A DNA stretch of 64,000 nucleotides from Bin87 sp965203855 (GTDB taxonomy: Bacteria > Chloroflexota > Dehalococcoidia > Lucifugimonadales > UBA3495), in assembly GCA_965203855.1 (NCBI GenBank), contig CBDBDN010000007.1, positions 186,001 through 250,000 on the forward strand, given 5' to 3'. Each line of letters opens with the position of its first letter. The stretch's first letter is position 1. The position numbers and the translations under genes were made by a program. The notes beneath the pieces are model-generated. The model did not search any database, was not told the DNA's origin, and saw only the letters and a list, made by a program, of their open reading frames with translations. This document shows positions 50,750 to 58,602 of the stretch, piece after piece.

Positions 50750-51126
50750 GCATAAACGCTGGACAAGTTCAGTTCCAGAACTTCATCCGCGTCGCCGGCG
50801 CAGTTCGGGACGGTTCGGTACAAGTCCCCCGTCTTGCTGCGGGTGTCAATTTCCAAGGTTACCGTCGCACCGGCCGACTTCCAATAAAGGCACAGCATCG
50901 CATCCTCAGGGCCGGTGCCCACAAACGGCTGCGGATACGCCGCAGGCCAGTTGCTGGCAAAAGCGGAACGCAGCCATTCAATGTCGGCCGGCGCCGGCCA
51001 GTCGTGTCCCATCGGCTCCCGCTGGCGCGCCATCGCGGCGATTTCATCCAGCCGGGCGTAAAACGATGTAGCCGGTTCGGTAAAAGCCGGCTCGGTAAGT
51101 GTGGACATAACGAGCGCTGCTCCCAT
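50716..51126 (-). CDS. Hypothetical protein coupled to rplT
   Basis: 136 residues from ATG 51126, whose first base overlaps the rplT stop (TGATG); ATG 51108 (MSTLTEPAF) is an alternative. Features: DEIAAMARQREPMGHDWPAPADIEWL, an LCLYWKSAGATVTLEIDTRSKTGDLYR beta-type stretch, and DEVLELNLSSVYAWGKI. It looks like a small alpha/beta protein; no family is recognised. Together with 50477-50749 it appears to be an accessory pair inserted directly after the ribosomal operon. Confidence 0.5.
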   Translation of the reverse strand: MGAALVMSTLTEPAFTEPATSFYARLDEIAAMARQREPMGHDWPAPADIEWLRSAFASNWPAAYPQPFVGTGPEDAMLCLYWKSAGATVTLEIDTRSKTGDLYRTVPNCAGDADEVLELNLSSVYAWGKIGMALGD

Positions 51127-51485
51127 CACGCCGCCGCCGCACCCTCCGCAATCGCAACCAGCCGCGCAAACCCCTCCGGATCCCGCACCGCCATATCCGC
51201 CAGCATCTTGCGGTCTATCTCTATCCCCGCGGCGTTGAGCCCATGCATGAACTGGCTGTAAGTCATCCCATGCTGCCGGCTGGCGGCCCCGATGCGGACA
51301 ATCCACAGACGGCGGAAATCGCCCTTGCGCTGCCGCCGATGCCGGTAGGCATGGCTCCAGGCGTGCATCACCGCCTCTTTGGCCCACTTGTAGTTGCGGC
51401 CCGATGACGCCTGGTAGCCCTTGGCGGCTTTAAGTATTTTCTTGTGGCGGGCGCGTTTGGTCACGCCCCTCTTGACTCTGGGCAC
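51126..51485 (-). CDS. rplT: 50S ribosomal protein L20
   Basis: 119 residues, clear bL20: MPRVKRGVTKRARHKKILK, GYQASSGRNYKWAKEAVMHAW, YRHRRQRKGDFRRLWIVRI and LADMAVRDPEGFARLV. It binds 23S rRNA early in assembly. Last canonical gene of infC-rpmI-rplT. In several bacteria L20 represses this operon; no L20-binding structure could be identified here by eye. Confidence 0.97.
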   Translation of the reverse strand: MPRVKRGVTKRARHKKILKAAKGYQASSGRNYKWAKEAVMHAWSHAYRHRRQRKGDFRRLWIVRIGAASRQHGMTYSQFMHGLNAAGIEIDRKMLADMAVRDPEGFARLVAIAEGAAAA

Positions 51486-51503
51486 GGTAGCCGGCCTCCG
51501 TTG

Positions 51504-51704
51504 CTAAACGTCGTAAGGCACCAGGCGGCTGAGACGCTTGACGTCCGCCTGGTCAAAATTGATTTTCTGCGCGTACTTGCGCGTTACCTTCTTCGGCTTC
51601 TTGCGCCGCAAATGGCTGCTCATCCGCTTGCGGCGCATCAGCTTGCCCGACCCCGTGATATGGATGCGGGCTTTCGCGCCCTTGTGGGTTTTCAGTTTCG
51701 GCAT
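51504..51704 (-). CDS. rpmI: 50S ribosomal protein L35
   Basis: 66 residues, clear bL35: MPKLKTHKGAKARIHITGSG, KRMSSHLRRKKPKK. It lies between infC and rplT in the universal order with short gaps (8 and 19 bp). Confidence 0.96.
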   Translation of the reverse strand: MPKLKTHKGAKARIHITGSGKLMRRKRMSSHLRRKKPKKVTRKYAQKINFDQADVKRLSRLVPYDV

Positions 51705-51711
51705 TTTGGCG

Positions 51712-52263
51712 TCATTCCGTATTCGTAGAGTTGCCCTCGTCGCGCTCCCCCCGTCCCGGGCCGGGTATCAGCACCATCGACATTGCCCGCCCTTCCATCG
51801 CCGGAGCGTGTTCCAAGCGGATGTCATCCTTAAGGTCGTCAGCCACCCGTTTGAGCAGCGACAAGCCCAAGTCCTGATGTACGGCTTCCCGTCCCCGGAA
51901 ACGGACCGTCAGCTTCACCTTGTCGCCGTTCCCGATGAACTGCCGCACCTTACGCAGCTTGGCGTCAAAATCGTGCGTGCCGATATTGGGGCGGAACCGA
52001 ACCTCTTTCAGTTCGTTGCTTTTCTGGGATTTGCGGGTCTCGCGCTCCTTCTTGGAAGTCAGATAGCGCAACTTGCCGTAGTCCAGCATCCGGGCCACCG
52101 GGGGCTCGGCGTTGGGCGCGACCTCCACCAGGTCAAGGTCATGCATTCGCGCCCTGGCGAGGGCGTCGGACACAGTCATTACGCCAAGTTGTTCGCCTTC
52201 TTCCCCGATTACTCGTACCTGCGGGACGCGGATTTGTTCGTTGACCCGGTATTGCCTGGCGAT
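51712..52263 (-). CDS. infC: Translation initiation factor IF-3, with ATC start codon
   Basis: 183 residues. The N-terminal domain begins YRVNEQIRVPQVRVIGEEGE and the C-terminal domain has KEVRFRPNIGTHDFDAKLRKV and VKLTVRFRGREAVHQDLG. The start is ATC at 52263, six bases after a perfect GGAGGT (52275-52270); it supplies the expected N-terminus, whereas the first ATG (52179) would lose 28 residues of the conserved N domain. Rare start codons (AUU/AUC) are known for infC, where IF-3 discriminates against its own start and so limits its own synthesis. Confidence 0.92.
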   Translation of the reverse strand: MARQYRVNEQIRVPQVRVIGEEGEQLGVMTVSDALARARMHDLDLVEVAPNAEPPVARMLDYGKLRYLTSKKERETRKSQKSNELKEVRFRPNIGTHDFDAKLRKVRQFIGNGDKVKLTVRFRGREAVHQDLGLSLLKRVADDLKDDIRLEHAPAMEGRAMSMVLIPGPGRGERDEGNSTNTE

Positions 52264-52344
52264 GGCGCCACCTCCGTTGTCGGGCTGTGCTTAATCCGCC
52301 GCCCGACCGTACCCGACCGGACGGCAGCCAATAGTGATTGCCCT

Positions 52345-52373
52345 ATTCTAGCGATGCCGGCCTTACCCGTCAA
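52345..52373 (-). promoter_or_regulatory. Promoter of infC-rpmI-rplT
   Basis: Minus strand: TTGACG (52373-52368), 17-nt spacer, TAGAAT (52350-52345). Predicted start near 52338, leaving a leader of about 75 nt before the ATC start. Confidence 0.75.
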
Positions 52374-52511
52374 CGCCATCCCCAACACCGATCGCATTTC
52401 TTTTCCGGCAGTTCAGCTACGGAGCAGCCATCCCCCCCATCCATTACCGTATAAGGCGGTATTCGTCCGACAATTGTCCGGGCAAATGCAACCGTCATCC
52501 CGCCATCCCCA

Positions 52512-52699
52512 ACTGTCACTCCGGCGCAAGCCGGCATCCATCCTCCCAACCATTGCCCCGGCCTTCCTACCGTCATACCGGCCCTCCCAACCCGTCATTC
52601 TGGCGTAAGCCGGAATCCATCGCACCGGCCCTACTACCGTCATCCCGGCGCAAACCGAATCCATCCCCCTCAACCGTCATTCCGGCGCAAGCCGGAATC
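52512..52699. repeat. RPT cluster with varied loops
   Basis: Copies at 52512-52538 (GCAA loop, altered stem CTCCGGC/GCCGGCAT), 52592-52617 (GTAA loop) and 52673-52699 (GCAA), with fragments between. Gene-free between the infC promoter and the secreted protein gene. Confidence 0.75.
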
Positions 52700-52782
52700 C
52701 GGCGTCGCACTCCGGCAATTGCGCCGGCAGCCCGTAAGTCCCACCTTTCACCGGAATGACGGGCCAGCGCCGCCCGCCGGAT

Positions 52783-53348
52783 TTACCGGCACCACATCAT
52801 ATGGGCCCAGCGCACATACTGCCCGCCCCTGGCCGGCATATACGGACTCGCCGGGATGCGGCGGTAGTGAAAGGTCGCTGGATGGTAAGCGTAATAGACG
52901 CCGTTGGGAGCTCTGACGTGAGTCGCGGCCGAGCGTGAGGTGGTTGGAGTGTTAACGCCGCCGGAGCTTCTTACATAGAGATTGCCGGTTACCTGGAGGT
53001 ACGCCCAAGCGGCTCCGGGCTGGGGCCGGTAGCGTAGGTAATCGCCGTCGGCCGGGTTTGAGACTACTTCATAACTTTCCGCGCGTTCCGGCGTAGCCGC
53101 GACATGGCCGCCGTGTTCCAGCACAATCAGCCAGCCGCTGTCGCTGTTGCCGCCGTTGTAAGCCGCTTGTCCGTCGCGGACATTGTACCAGCGGGGCTGC
53201 TTGCCGTATTCCTGGCAAACCCGCTGCGTGTAAGTGTAGCCGCCTAGACTGGTAGCTTTAGCGGGGGGGGGGGGGGCAGAATTCCGATGGCGATGGCGGC
53301 GAAAATGCCGACGCCAATAGCGGCCGCTGCCGTAATTTTGTTCAGCAT
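52783..53348 (-). CDS. Short secreted poly-proline protein, paralogue B (out of frame at poly-C tract)
   Basis: Paralogue of 39785-40306. From ATG 53348 the signal peptide reads MLNKITAAAAIGVGIFAAIA, then a run of 14 Cs (53276-53263) after which the frame hits TAG within six codons. The mature part continues in another frame: GGYTYTQRVCQEYGKQPRWY, GGNSDSGWLIVLEHGGH, then a middle region (VTGNLYVRSSGGVNTPTTS) unlike paralogue A, ending YVRWAHMMWCR. 12 or 15 Cs would restore a protein of about 188 residues. The 5' flank (GGAGCAACGCTATG) and the 3' flank (CGGATTTACCGGCACCA) match paralogue A, so the whole unit was duplicated. Confidence 0.7.
53263..53276. repeat. Poly-G/poly-C tract, 14 bases
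   Basis: Run of 14 identical bases after the signal peptide of paralogue B; 14 is not a multiple of three and the gene is out of frame. Confidence 0.9.
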
Positions 53349-53514
53349 AGCGTTGCTCCTTTGCTGCCGTCGGGTTTATCCCGGCGTTTGCGGCGTATCC
53401 GCAGTGTATCCGCGGTGCATCCATTGTACTATAAGGCGTACCCGGCGTTGCTGCGGCCTGTCCCCGGATATTCCAAAATGCGCCGGCATACCGCCGCGCC
53501 GCTGCCCCCGGCCG

Positions 53515-54111
53515 CTACTGCACGGCCCGGAGCCATTCGCTGAATGTATGCCCCAGCGTTACCGGGTCGTCCAGCAGCAGCGGTATGCCGTCCGCGTTGC
53601 CCGGCGCAATTTTCATATGCACAAATGCCGGCCCATCCGCAGCGCCCGCTTCCGCCAGCGACTGCCGCAAAGTCTCTATATCATCGGCCCGCCATACTTT
53701 CAGATTGCAGGATGCGGCAATGTCGGCCAAGTCCAGGCGCGTCGTAAAGGTAGCCTGCCCGCCGGTTGAGGCATACTCCCCGTTGTCCAGCACGACCAGC
53801 ACCAGGTTGGCCGGTTGCAGATAGCCGATGCTGGCCAGCGCATTCAGGTTCATCAGCATTCCGCCGTCGCCCTCAACCCCCACCACTTTGCGCGGCCCGC
53901 CCGACTCCAGCCCCAGGCTCAGCCCCAGCAGGATACTGCTGACCAGCCCCATCGCATCCACCACATAAAGATGGTTGGGGCGCCGGTCCAGAGCCGCCAT
54001 TTCCCGGCTGGTCGAGCCGCAGGTAAATACCACCGGCGCCGCCGCAAACTCCTCGGCTATGGCTTGCAGGGCGTCAATGCGCGGCGTAGCCATCGGCATA
54101 GTCATTGTCAT
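53515..54111 (-). CDS. TPP-dependent decarboxylase, beta subunit (ComE-like sulfopyruvate/phosphonopyruvate type)
   Basis: 198 residues with the C-terminal TPP-binding motif GDGGMLMNLNALASIG to VLVVLDN (GDG to N, about 25 residues). The protein corresponds to the pyrophosphate domain only; the pyrimidine domain is on the separate alpha gene. Such split enzymes decarboxylate sulfopyruvate in coenzyme M synthesis or phosphonopyruvate in phosphonate synthesis; in bacteria they often act on C3 sulfonates. The start is placed at MTMTMPMATPRID (54111). Short direct repeats (CAGTCTTTCAGTCGG) fill the gap to the alpha gene. Confidence 0.75.
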   Translation of the reverse strand: MTMTMPMATPRIDALQAIAEEFAAAPVVFTCGSTSREMAALDRRPNHLYVVDAMGLVSSILLGLSLGLESGGPRKVVGVEGDGGMLMNLNALASIGYLQPANLVLVVLDNGEYASTGGQATFTTRLDLADIAASCNLKVWRADDIETLRQSLAEAGAADGPAFVHMKIAPGNADGIPLLLDDPVTLGHTFSEWLRAVQ

Positions 54112-54170
54112 TTCAGTCGGCCTTTCAACCGGACGGCCTTTCAAGCAAAAGTCAGTCTTTCAGTCGGCAG

Positions 54171-54695
54171 TCAGTCTTTCAGATTAAGGAACACTACGAT
54201 CGGCCGGCGCGTCATTTGAGCGTAATCGTAGGCGGACTTGATTGCGCCCGGCCACTGCGCCAGCGGCACCCGGTAATCCAGCGCCGATGCCTTGATTTTC
54301 ATCGACTCCACCATCTCCAGGGCCGTTTCGGAGTAATTGTGCACCGCAGCGTTGAACTCGCCGAATCCGCCGCGCCGAATCGCCAGTATCAGCATCGGTA
54401 TATGATACGCCATCGCAAAGGTAGTCAAGGCCACCATTGAATTGCCCAGCCCCACATCCTGGATGAACATTGCGCCTTTGCGCCCCGACATCGCCAGCCC
54501 GGCCAGGATGCCCACGCCCTCCTCCTCGCGCGCCACCGGAAAGCAGCGGACGCCGGCCGCCGCCTCAAAGTGAGCCACCACGGGCGCGCCAAAACTGTCC
54601 GGTATGTGAACCAAAAACTCCACGCCCACCGCCTCCAGCCCGGCAATGACGGCGGAGCAGGATTCGGTGCGGTAATCAGCCGGTTGAGCAGTCAT
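54171..54695 (-). CDS. TPP-dependent decarboxylase, alpha subunit (ComD-like)
   Basis: 174 residues with the pyrimidine-domain pattern: GLEAVGVEFLVHIPDSFGAPV, then FPVAREEEGVGILAGLAMSG with the catalytic glutamate and GAMFIQDVGLGNSMVALTTF. ATG 54695 is preferred to a TTG at 54701. It forms an alpha-beta enzyme with the next gene, 59 bp downstream. Sulfopyruvate against phosphonopyruvate cannot be decided from sequence alone; no neighbouring phosphonate or CoM gene is seen. Confidence 0.75.
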   Translation of the reverse strand: MTAQPADYRTESCSAVIAGLEAVGVEFLVHIPDSFGAPVVAHFEAAAGVRCFPVAREEEGVGILAGLAMSGRKGAMFIQDVGLGNSMVALTTFAMAYHIPMLILAIRRGGFGEFNAAVHNYSETALEMVESMKIKASALDYRVPLAQWPGAIKSAYDYAQMTRRPIVVFLNLKD

Positions 54696-54718
54696 AGCCA
54701 AAGCCCGGTCGCCGCAGC

Positions 54719-55306
54719 CTAATCGCCGGCGCCGGCGTTGGCATTGGCGAAGTTTGGCAGCCGCTGCCCGGTGTCCGGGTCAATGCCGGCGCGCAGCATC
54801 CGGTTTTGCAACTCCAGATTGCGCTGTTGGGCTTCGGCCAGCTGCAACTGCATCCGCACCTCGGCATTCTGCGCGCGCGCCTCGGCAATGGCTTCCGCCT
54901 TTTCCGCGCGCAAATCGGCCAGCGCTTCCGCCTTTTCCACGCGGGCCTCTGCTCTCTCGGAGTACGCTTTATCCAGAGCTTCTGCTTGCTCTGCGCGTGC
55001 CTTGTCAAAAGCTTCCGCCTGCGCCGCGCGCCGCGCTTTCAACCAGTCCAGTGCCAGTCCAATCGTCATCGCAACGAAACCTCCTGCGAACTCCACTATA
55101 AACGAAAGGGCGATGCCTTGCCAGAGGTAGGCGCGGGTTTCGCCCATAATGGCGATGACCGCCGGCAGCAGCCCCCCGGCGCAGCCGCCCGCATCGCATA
55201 CCGCCAGCGCCGCCAGCCCGTAGGCGAACAGCAGGCCGACGAAAACCAGTCGGCTGAGTTCCCGGCGTATTTTCGCCAGCAGCGGCAGTAGCAGAGGTTC
55301 AAGCAT
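54719..55306 (-). CDS. Membrane-anchored coiled-coil protein
   Basis: 195 residues. Two hydrophobic helices in the first 90 residues (LVFVGLLFAYGLAALAVC; IALSFIVEFAGGFVAMTIGLAL) are followed by an 80-residue charged helix of imperfect repeats (ARAEQAEALDK, AYSERAEARVEKAEAL, DLRAEKAEAIAEARAQ) and a short tail PDTGQRLPNFANA. It resembles phage- or accessory-type membrane proteins with a cytoplasmic coiled coil; no family assigned. Neighbour genes give no clue. Confidence 0.55.
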   Translation of the reverse strand: MLEPLLLPLLAKIRRELSRLVFVGLLFAYGLAALAVCDAGGCAGGLLPAVIAIMGETRAYLWQGIALSFIVEFAGGFVAMTIGLALDWLKARRAAQAEAFDKARAEQAEALDKAYSERAEARVEKAEALADLRAEKAEAIAEARAQNAEVRMQLQLAEAQQRNLELQNRMLRAGIDPDTGQRLPNFANANAGAGD

Positions 55307-55424
55307 AGCGTACTGCTATTCTACCATCGTCGGGCGGCAGCGTCCGGCAAGCGAAAACGCCGCCGCCGGACGCCGCCGCGCCGCCGTTAGCATCGTTAGC
55401 AGCTGGCAGATAACTGAACTGAAA

Positions 55425-55913
55425 AGAGAGAATGCCGGACGGCCTGTAAGCCGGGTTCTGTATCCGCACCAGTGCGGACGGTGGCCATCTATCTAGCCCG
55501 GCGCCGGCGCAGAGCCGGCGTCCCCGCAAACCGACCTCTGCCGGCGCGCGGGCGGCGTTGCCGCCGGGGTCAAGCAGCCAACCCGGGGACGGGCCGGACG
55601 CCCATAGTCCCCCTATTCGGCCTTGCTCCGGGTGGGGTTTGGCCGCCGCCGCGTCGCCGCGCGCGGCCGGACGCTCTTACCGCCCGATTTCACCCTTGCC
55701 GGACGGCCAACCCTGCGGCCAGCCGCGCGCGGTGGTATGTTTCTGTGCCACTTTCCGTAGCCGCCGGACCAGCAAGCAGCCCGACAAACCCCTGGGCGTT
55801 ACCCAGCACCCTGTCCGGTGGAGCCCGGACTTTCCTCCCCGAAACGACAGCGCACTGCGTAAAGCAGCGCGCCTCGCCTCGCGGCGGCCACCCGGCCGTT
55901 CCGGCACTCTCCC
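55425..55913 (-). ncRNA. rnpB: RNase P RNA (bacterial class A)
   Basis: About 489 nt on the minus strand. The 5' part has the diagnostic GGGGAGGAAAGTCCGGGCTC and ACAGGGTGCTGGGTAACGCC, and the 3' part has ACAGAACCCGGCTTACAGGC. Helix P1 is formed by GAGAGTGCCGGA near 55911 and TCCGGCATTCTC near 55430. It is the ribozyme that matures tRNA 5' ends. It is longer than the usual 350-420 nt because of extended GC-rich helices. Ends are from the P1 pairing and the promoter. Confidence 0.93.
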
Positions 55914-55919
55914 TACGCC

Positions 55920-55948
55920 AAAATACCACAGCCCCCGCCGCCGGTCAA
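55920..55948 (-). promoter_or_regulatory. Promoter of rnpB
   Basis: Minus strand: TTGACC (55948-55943), 17-nt spacer, TATTTT (55925-55920); predicted start near 55913, the base where helix P1 begins. Confidence 0.75.
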
Positions 55949-56026
55949 AACGCCCCCTATCCAGATAGCGTTTCCGATTAGCAAGTAGCATTTCCGATTA
56001 AGCAGCCTAAACCCGTCATTCCAATC

Positions 56027-56372
56027 CCCCCAAAGCCGCCGCTTCAACCCCCCAACCGTCATTCCGGCGCCAGCCGGAATCCAACACGCCAATGAACTAC
56101 GCCTTCCACCGGAGCAGCAGGTTTCTGAAATCCCCCCAAAGCCGCCGCTTCACCCCCCCAACCGTCATTCCGGCGCAAGCCGGAATCCAACACGCCAATG
56201 GACTACGCCTTCCACCGGAGCAACCGGCTTCTGAAATCCCACCCCCAAAGCCGCTAATCCCCCAAAGCCGCCACCCCCCCAACCGTCATTCCGGCGCAAG
56301 CCGGAATCCAACACGCTAATGGACTACGCCTGCCACCGGAGCAACCGGCTTCCGAAATCCCCCAAAGCCGCC
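56027..56372. repeat. Tandem array of three RPT-containing units
   Basis: Units of 106 and 121 bp with RPTs at 56055-56081, 56161-56187 and 56282-56308. Each RPT is followed by a conserved CCAACACGCCAATG and ACTACGCCTTCCACCGGAGC core, and each unit begins CCCCAAAGCCGCC. This is a different core from that of the arrays at 39.4 and 40.4 kb. No gene lies between rnpB and tRNA-Ile. Confidence 0.8.
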
Positions 56373-56397
56373 AAAAAAATTAATCGGTTTCAGGTAG

Positions 56398-56426
56398 TTG
56401 CGCTTGCCTTGCAAGTTTGATAAATT
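56398..56426 (+). promoter_or_regulatory. Promoter of tRNA-Ile
   Basis: TTGCGC (56398-56403), 17-nt spacer, TAAATT (56421-56426), 11 nt before the tRNA. Confidence 0.7.
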
Positions 56427-56437
56427 AACCCCCGCGT

Positions 56438-56514
56438 GGGCCTGTAGCTCAGGTGGTCAGAGCGCAGTCCTGATAAGACTGAGGTCGTTGGTTCGAGTCC
56501 ATCCAGGCCCACCA
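56438..56514 (+). tRNA. tRNA-Ile (GAT)
   Basis: 77-nt tRNA with encoded CCA. Acceptor GGGCCTG pairs with CAGGCCC, discriminator A. Anticodon stem CAGTC/GACTG encloses CTGATAA, anticodon GAT. A small hairpin (CGCCGG, ACG, CCGGCG) follows at about 56540. Confidence 0.95.
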
Positions 56515-56593
56515 GCATTATCTATCGTCTCAAACAGCGCCGGACGCCGGCGTTGCTTGATTGTCAACACATCCAGTTTGGAAGGCAGGTCCT

Positions 56594-56932
56594 ATGGCTA
56601 TTACAACGGAACGAGCGGGCGAAACGCTGATCGCTATGGCGGCAGACCGGGTGGACGGAGCCAACGCCCGCGAATTGCAAAGCGACTTGGAGGAAGCAAT
56701 CCAGGAAACCGACCGCACCGTAATCCTGGATTTGCAGCAGGTCGTGTACATCAGCTCCGCCGGATTGAGAGTAATCCTCCTTACCGCCAAAGCCTTGCAG
56801 CGCCAGCAGGCAAAATTCGCCGTATGCTCGCTGTCGGAATCCGTGCGCGAGATCTTCGAAATCAGCGGCTTTGACAAAATTATCCCGGTTCACTCCGACC
56901 GCGACGAAGCGCTCACTGCGCTGCGGGAATAA
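56594..56932 (+). CDS. STAS-domain anti-anti-sigma factor (RsbV/SpoIIAA type)
   Basis: 112 residues, one STAS domain. The phosphorylation site is in VILDLQQVVYISSAGLRVIL with Ser54/Ser55 (SSAG). It should bind the HATPase anti-sigma protein encoded at 58183 when unphosphorylated. The ATG at 56594 has AAGGCAGG upstream. It is the first gene of a five-gene operon with short gaps or overlaps (84 bp to the next gene, then 4-base overlaps). Confidence 0.85.
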   Translation: MAITTERAGETLIAMAADRVDGANARELQSDLEEAIQETDRTVILDLQQVVYISSAGLRVILLTAKALQRQQAKFAVCSLSESVREIFEISGFDKIIPVHSDRDEALTALRE

Positions 56933-57016
56933 CCACGGCCGGCGCGGGCCGGGCCGCCCCTCTTGCGGCCCGCATCGCCCGCCCGCCAGGCCCCAAAACC
57001 GCACAGGTGGAGCGCT

Positions 57017-58186
57017 ATGACGCAACGACCCTACAAAATACTGGTGGTGGACGACGAACCGGATGTGGAACCGCTGTTCCGGCAGCGAATGCGCCGCGAC
57101 ATCCGCGCCGGACGCTACGAATTGGTGTTCGCACACAACGGCGTCGCCGCTCTGGAACGCCTCAACGATGAAGGCGACATCGATATGGTGGTCACCGACA
57201 TCAATATGCCCGAAATGGACGGGCTTACGCTGTTGGAGCAAATCCCCAGCGTCGACCCCGACGTCCGTTCCGTCATTATCTCCGCATACGGCGATATGAA
57301 AAACATCCGCACCGCAATGAACCGCGGCGCCTTCGACTTCGTCACCAAGCCATTGGACTTTGACGACCTCATGGTAACCATCGAGCGGACGCTGCGGCAC
57401 CTGGAGGAATGGCGCGAAGCCTTGCAGTCCCGCGACAAACTCGTCGCCCTGCAAAACGAACTCGGCATCGCCAACGAAATGCAGCAGTCCATCCTGCCCA
57501 CCAAGTTCCCCGAAACCGACCAGTACCGCGTCTTCGCCAGCATGGAGCCCGCCCGCGACGTCGGCGGCGATTTCTACGACGTAATCCGCCTCAGCGACGG
57601 CCAAGTCGGCCTCGCCATCGCCGACGTCTCCGACAAAGGCGTGCCGGCCGCCTTGATGATGATGTCCAGCCGCACCCTGCTGAAAGGCGCGGCCATCGGC
57701 AGCGCCGGCCCCGGCCTCGCCCTGCGCGAAGTCAACGACCTGCTCTACAACGAAAACGAAACCGGTATGTTCGTAACCGTGTTCTACGCCGTCTATGACC
57801 CCGCCACCGCGCAGCTGTCCTACTCCAACGGCGGACACAACCCTCCCCTCATCATTCACCCCGACGGCAGCTCCGAACTGCTGCCCCTGACCGGCGGCAT
57901 CGCGCTGGGCCTGGCCCCGGACCTGGACTACGGGCAAAATACGGTAACCCTGGCCCCCGGCGATATGGCCCTGTTCTATACCGACGGCGTTACCGAAGCA
58001 ATGAACGACTACAAAGAGGAATTCGGCGAAGCCCGGTTGCAGGCCCTGTTCACTGAATCACATCAGCAGAACCCCGAAGCAACCATCCGCAAAGTCTTCG
58101 ACGCCGTACACGACTTCGCCGGCGATATGCCCCAGTCGGACGACATCACCTGCCTCACTTTGTACCGCAGCGAGGCCGGATCGTGA
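57017..58186 (+). CDS. Response-regulator PP2C phosphatase (REC + SpoIIE/RsbU domain)
   Basis: 389 residues. Residues 5-125 are a receiver domain with phospho-acceptor D61 (VVTDINMPEMDG) and K111 (FVTKPLD). A helical linker (ESLE-like EEWREALQSRDKLVALQNEL) leads to a PP2C domain from about residue 155: PTKFPETDQYRVFASMEPARDVGGDFYD, IADVSDKGVPAALMM and QSDDITCLTLYR hold the metal-binding aspartates. It should dephosphorylate the STAS protein when the receiver is phosphorylated. ATG 57017 has GGTGGAG. Its stop overlaps the start of the next gene by four bases. Confidence 0.88.
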   Translation: MTQRPYKILVVDDEPDVEPLFRQRMRRDIRAGRYELVFAHNGVAALERLNDEGDIDMVVTDINMPEMDGLTLLEQIPSVDPDVRSVIISAYGDMKNIRTAMNRGAFDFVTKPLDFDDLMVTIERTLRHLEEWREALQSRDKLVALQNELGIANEMQQSILPTKFPETDQYRVFASMEPARDVGGDFYDVIRLSDGQVGLAIADVSDKGVPAALMMMSSRTLLKGAAIGSAGPGLALREVNDLLYNENETGMFVTVFYAVYDPATAQLSYSNGGHNPPLIIHPDGSSELLPLTGGIALGLAPDLDYGQNTVTLAPGDMALFYTDGVTEAMNDYKEEFGEARLQALFTESHQQNPEATIRKVFDAVHDFAGDMPQSDDITCLTLYRSEAGS

Positions 58187-58602
58187 GTGAGCGGCTTTCT
58201 CTGACGGTCAGCAACAGCGTGGATGAACTGCCGGGCATCTCCGCTGCGGTTGAGGAAATGGGCGACCGTGAGGAATGGCCGCCCGACTTGGCCTTTAAAG
58301 TCAATCTGGTGCTGGATGAACTGGTCGTGAACGTGTGTAGCCACGCCTACGACGGCGGCGTCCACGAAATTGAGATTAACCTCAATTCGGAACCCGACGA
58401 ACTGTCCATCGAAATCATCGACGACGGACGCCCCTTTGACCCTCTGACCGAAGCGCCCCCGCCTAACCTGGACGCCCCCCTGGAGGAACGCGCTATCGGC
58501 GGCCTGGGCCTCCATCTCGTGCAGACTATGATGGATGATCTGAAATACCAGCGGAAAGACGGTCGCAACCACCTCAAAGTGGTCGCCCGCCGGGATAAAT
58601 GA
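58183..58602 (+). CDS. HATPase anti-sigma/switch kinase (RsbW type)
   Basis: 139 residues with the GHKL fold of RsbW/SpoIIAB: N box NLVLDELVVNVCSHAYDGG, G1-like IIDDGRPFDPL, and GGLGLHLVQTMMDDLKYQ. It should phosphorylate the STAS protein and hold a sigma factor or other target. It starts at GTG overlapping the previous stop (GTGA). No sigma factor gene is in the window, so the final target is encoded elsewhere. Confidence 0.85.
   Translation: MSERLSLTVSNSVDELPGISAAVEEMGDREEWPPDLAFKVNLVLDELVVNVCSHAYDGGVHEIEINLNSEPDELSIEIIDDGRPFDPLTEAPPPNLDAPLEERAIGGLGLHLVQTMMDDLKYQRKDGRNHLKVVARRDK

Noticed and set aside
55472..55981. Overlapping open frames on both strands around 55.5-56.0 kb
   Set aside because: They lie within RNase P RNA, whose sequence signatures and P1 pairing are clear.
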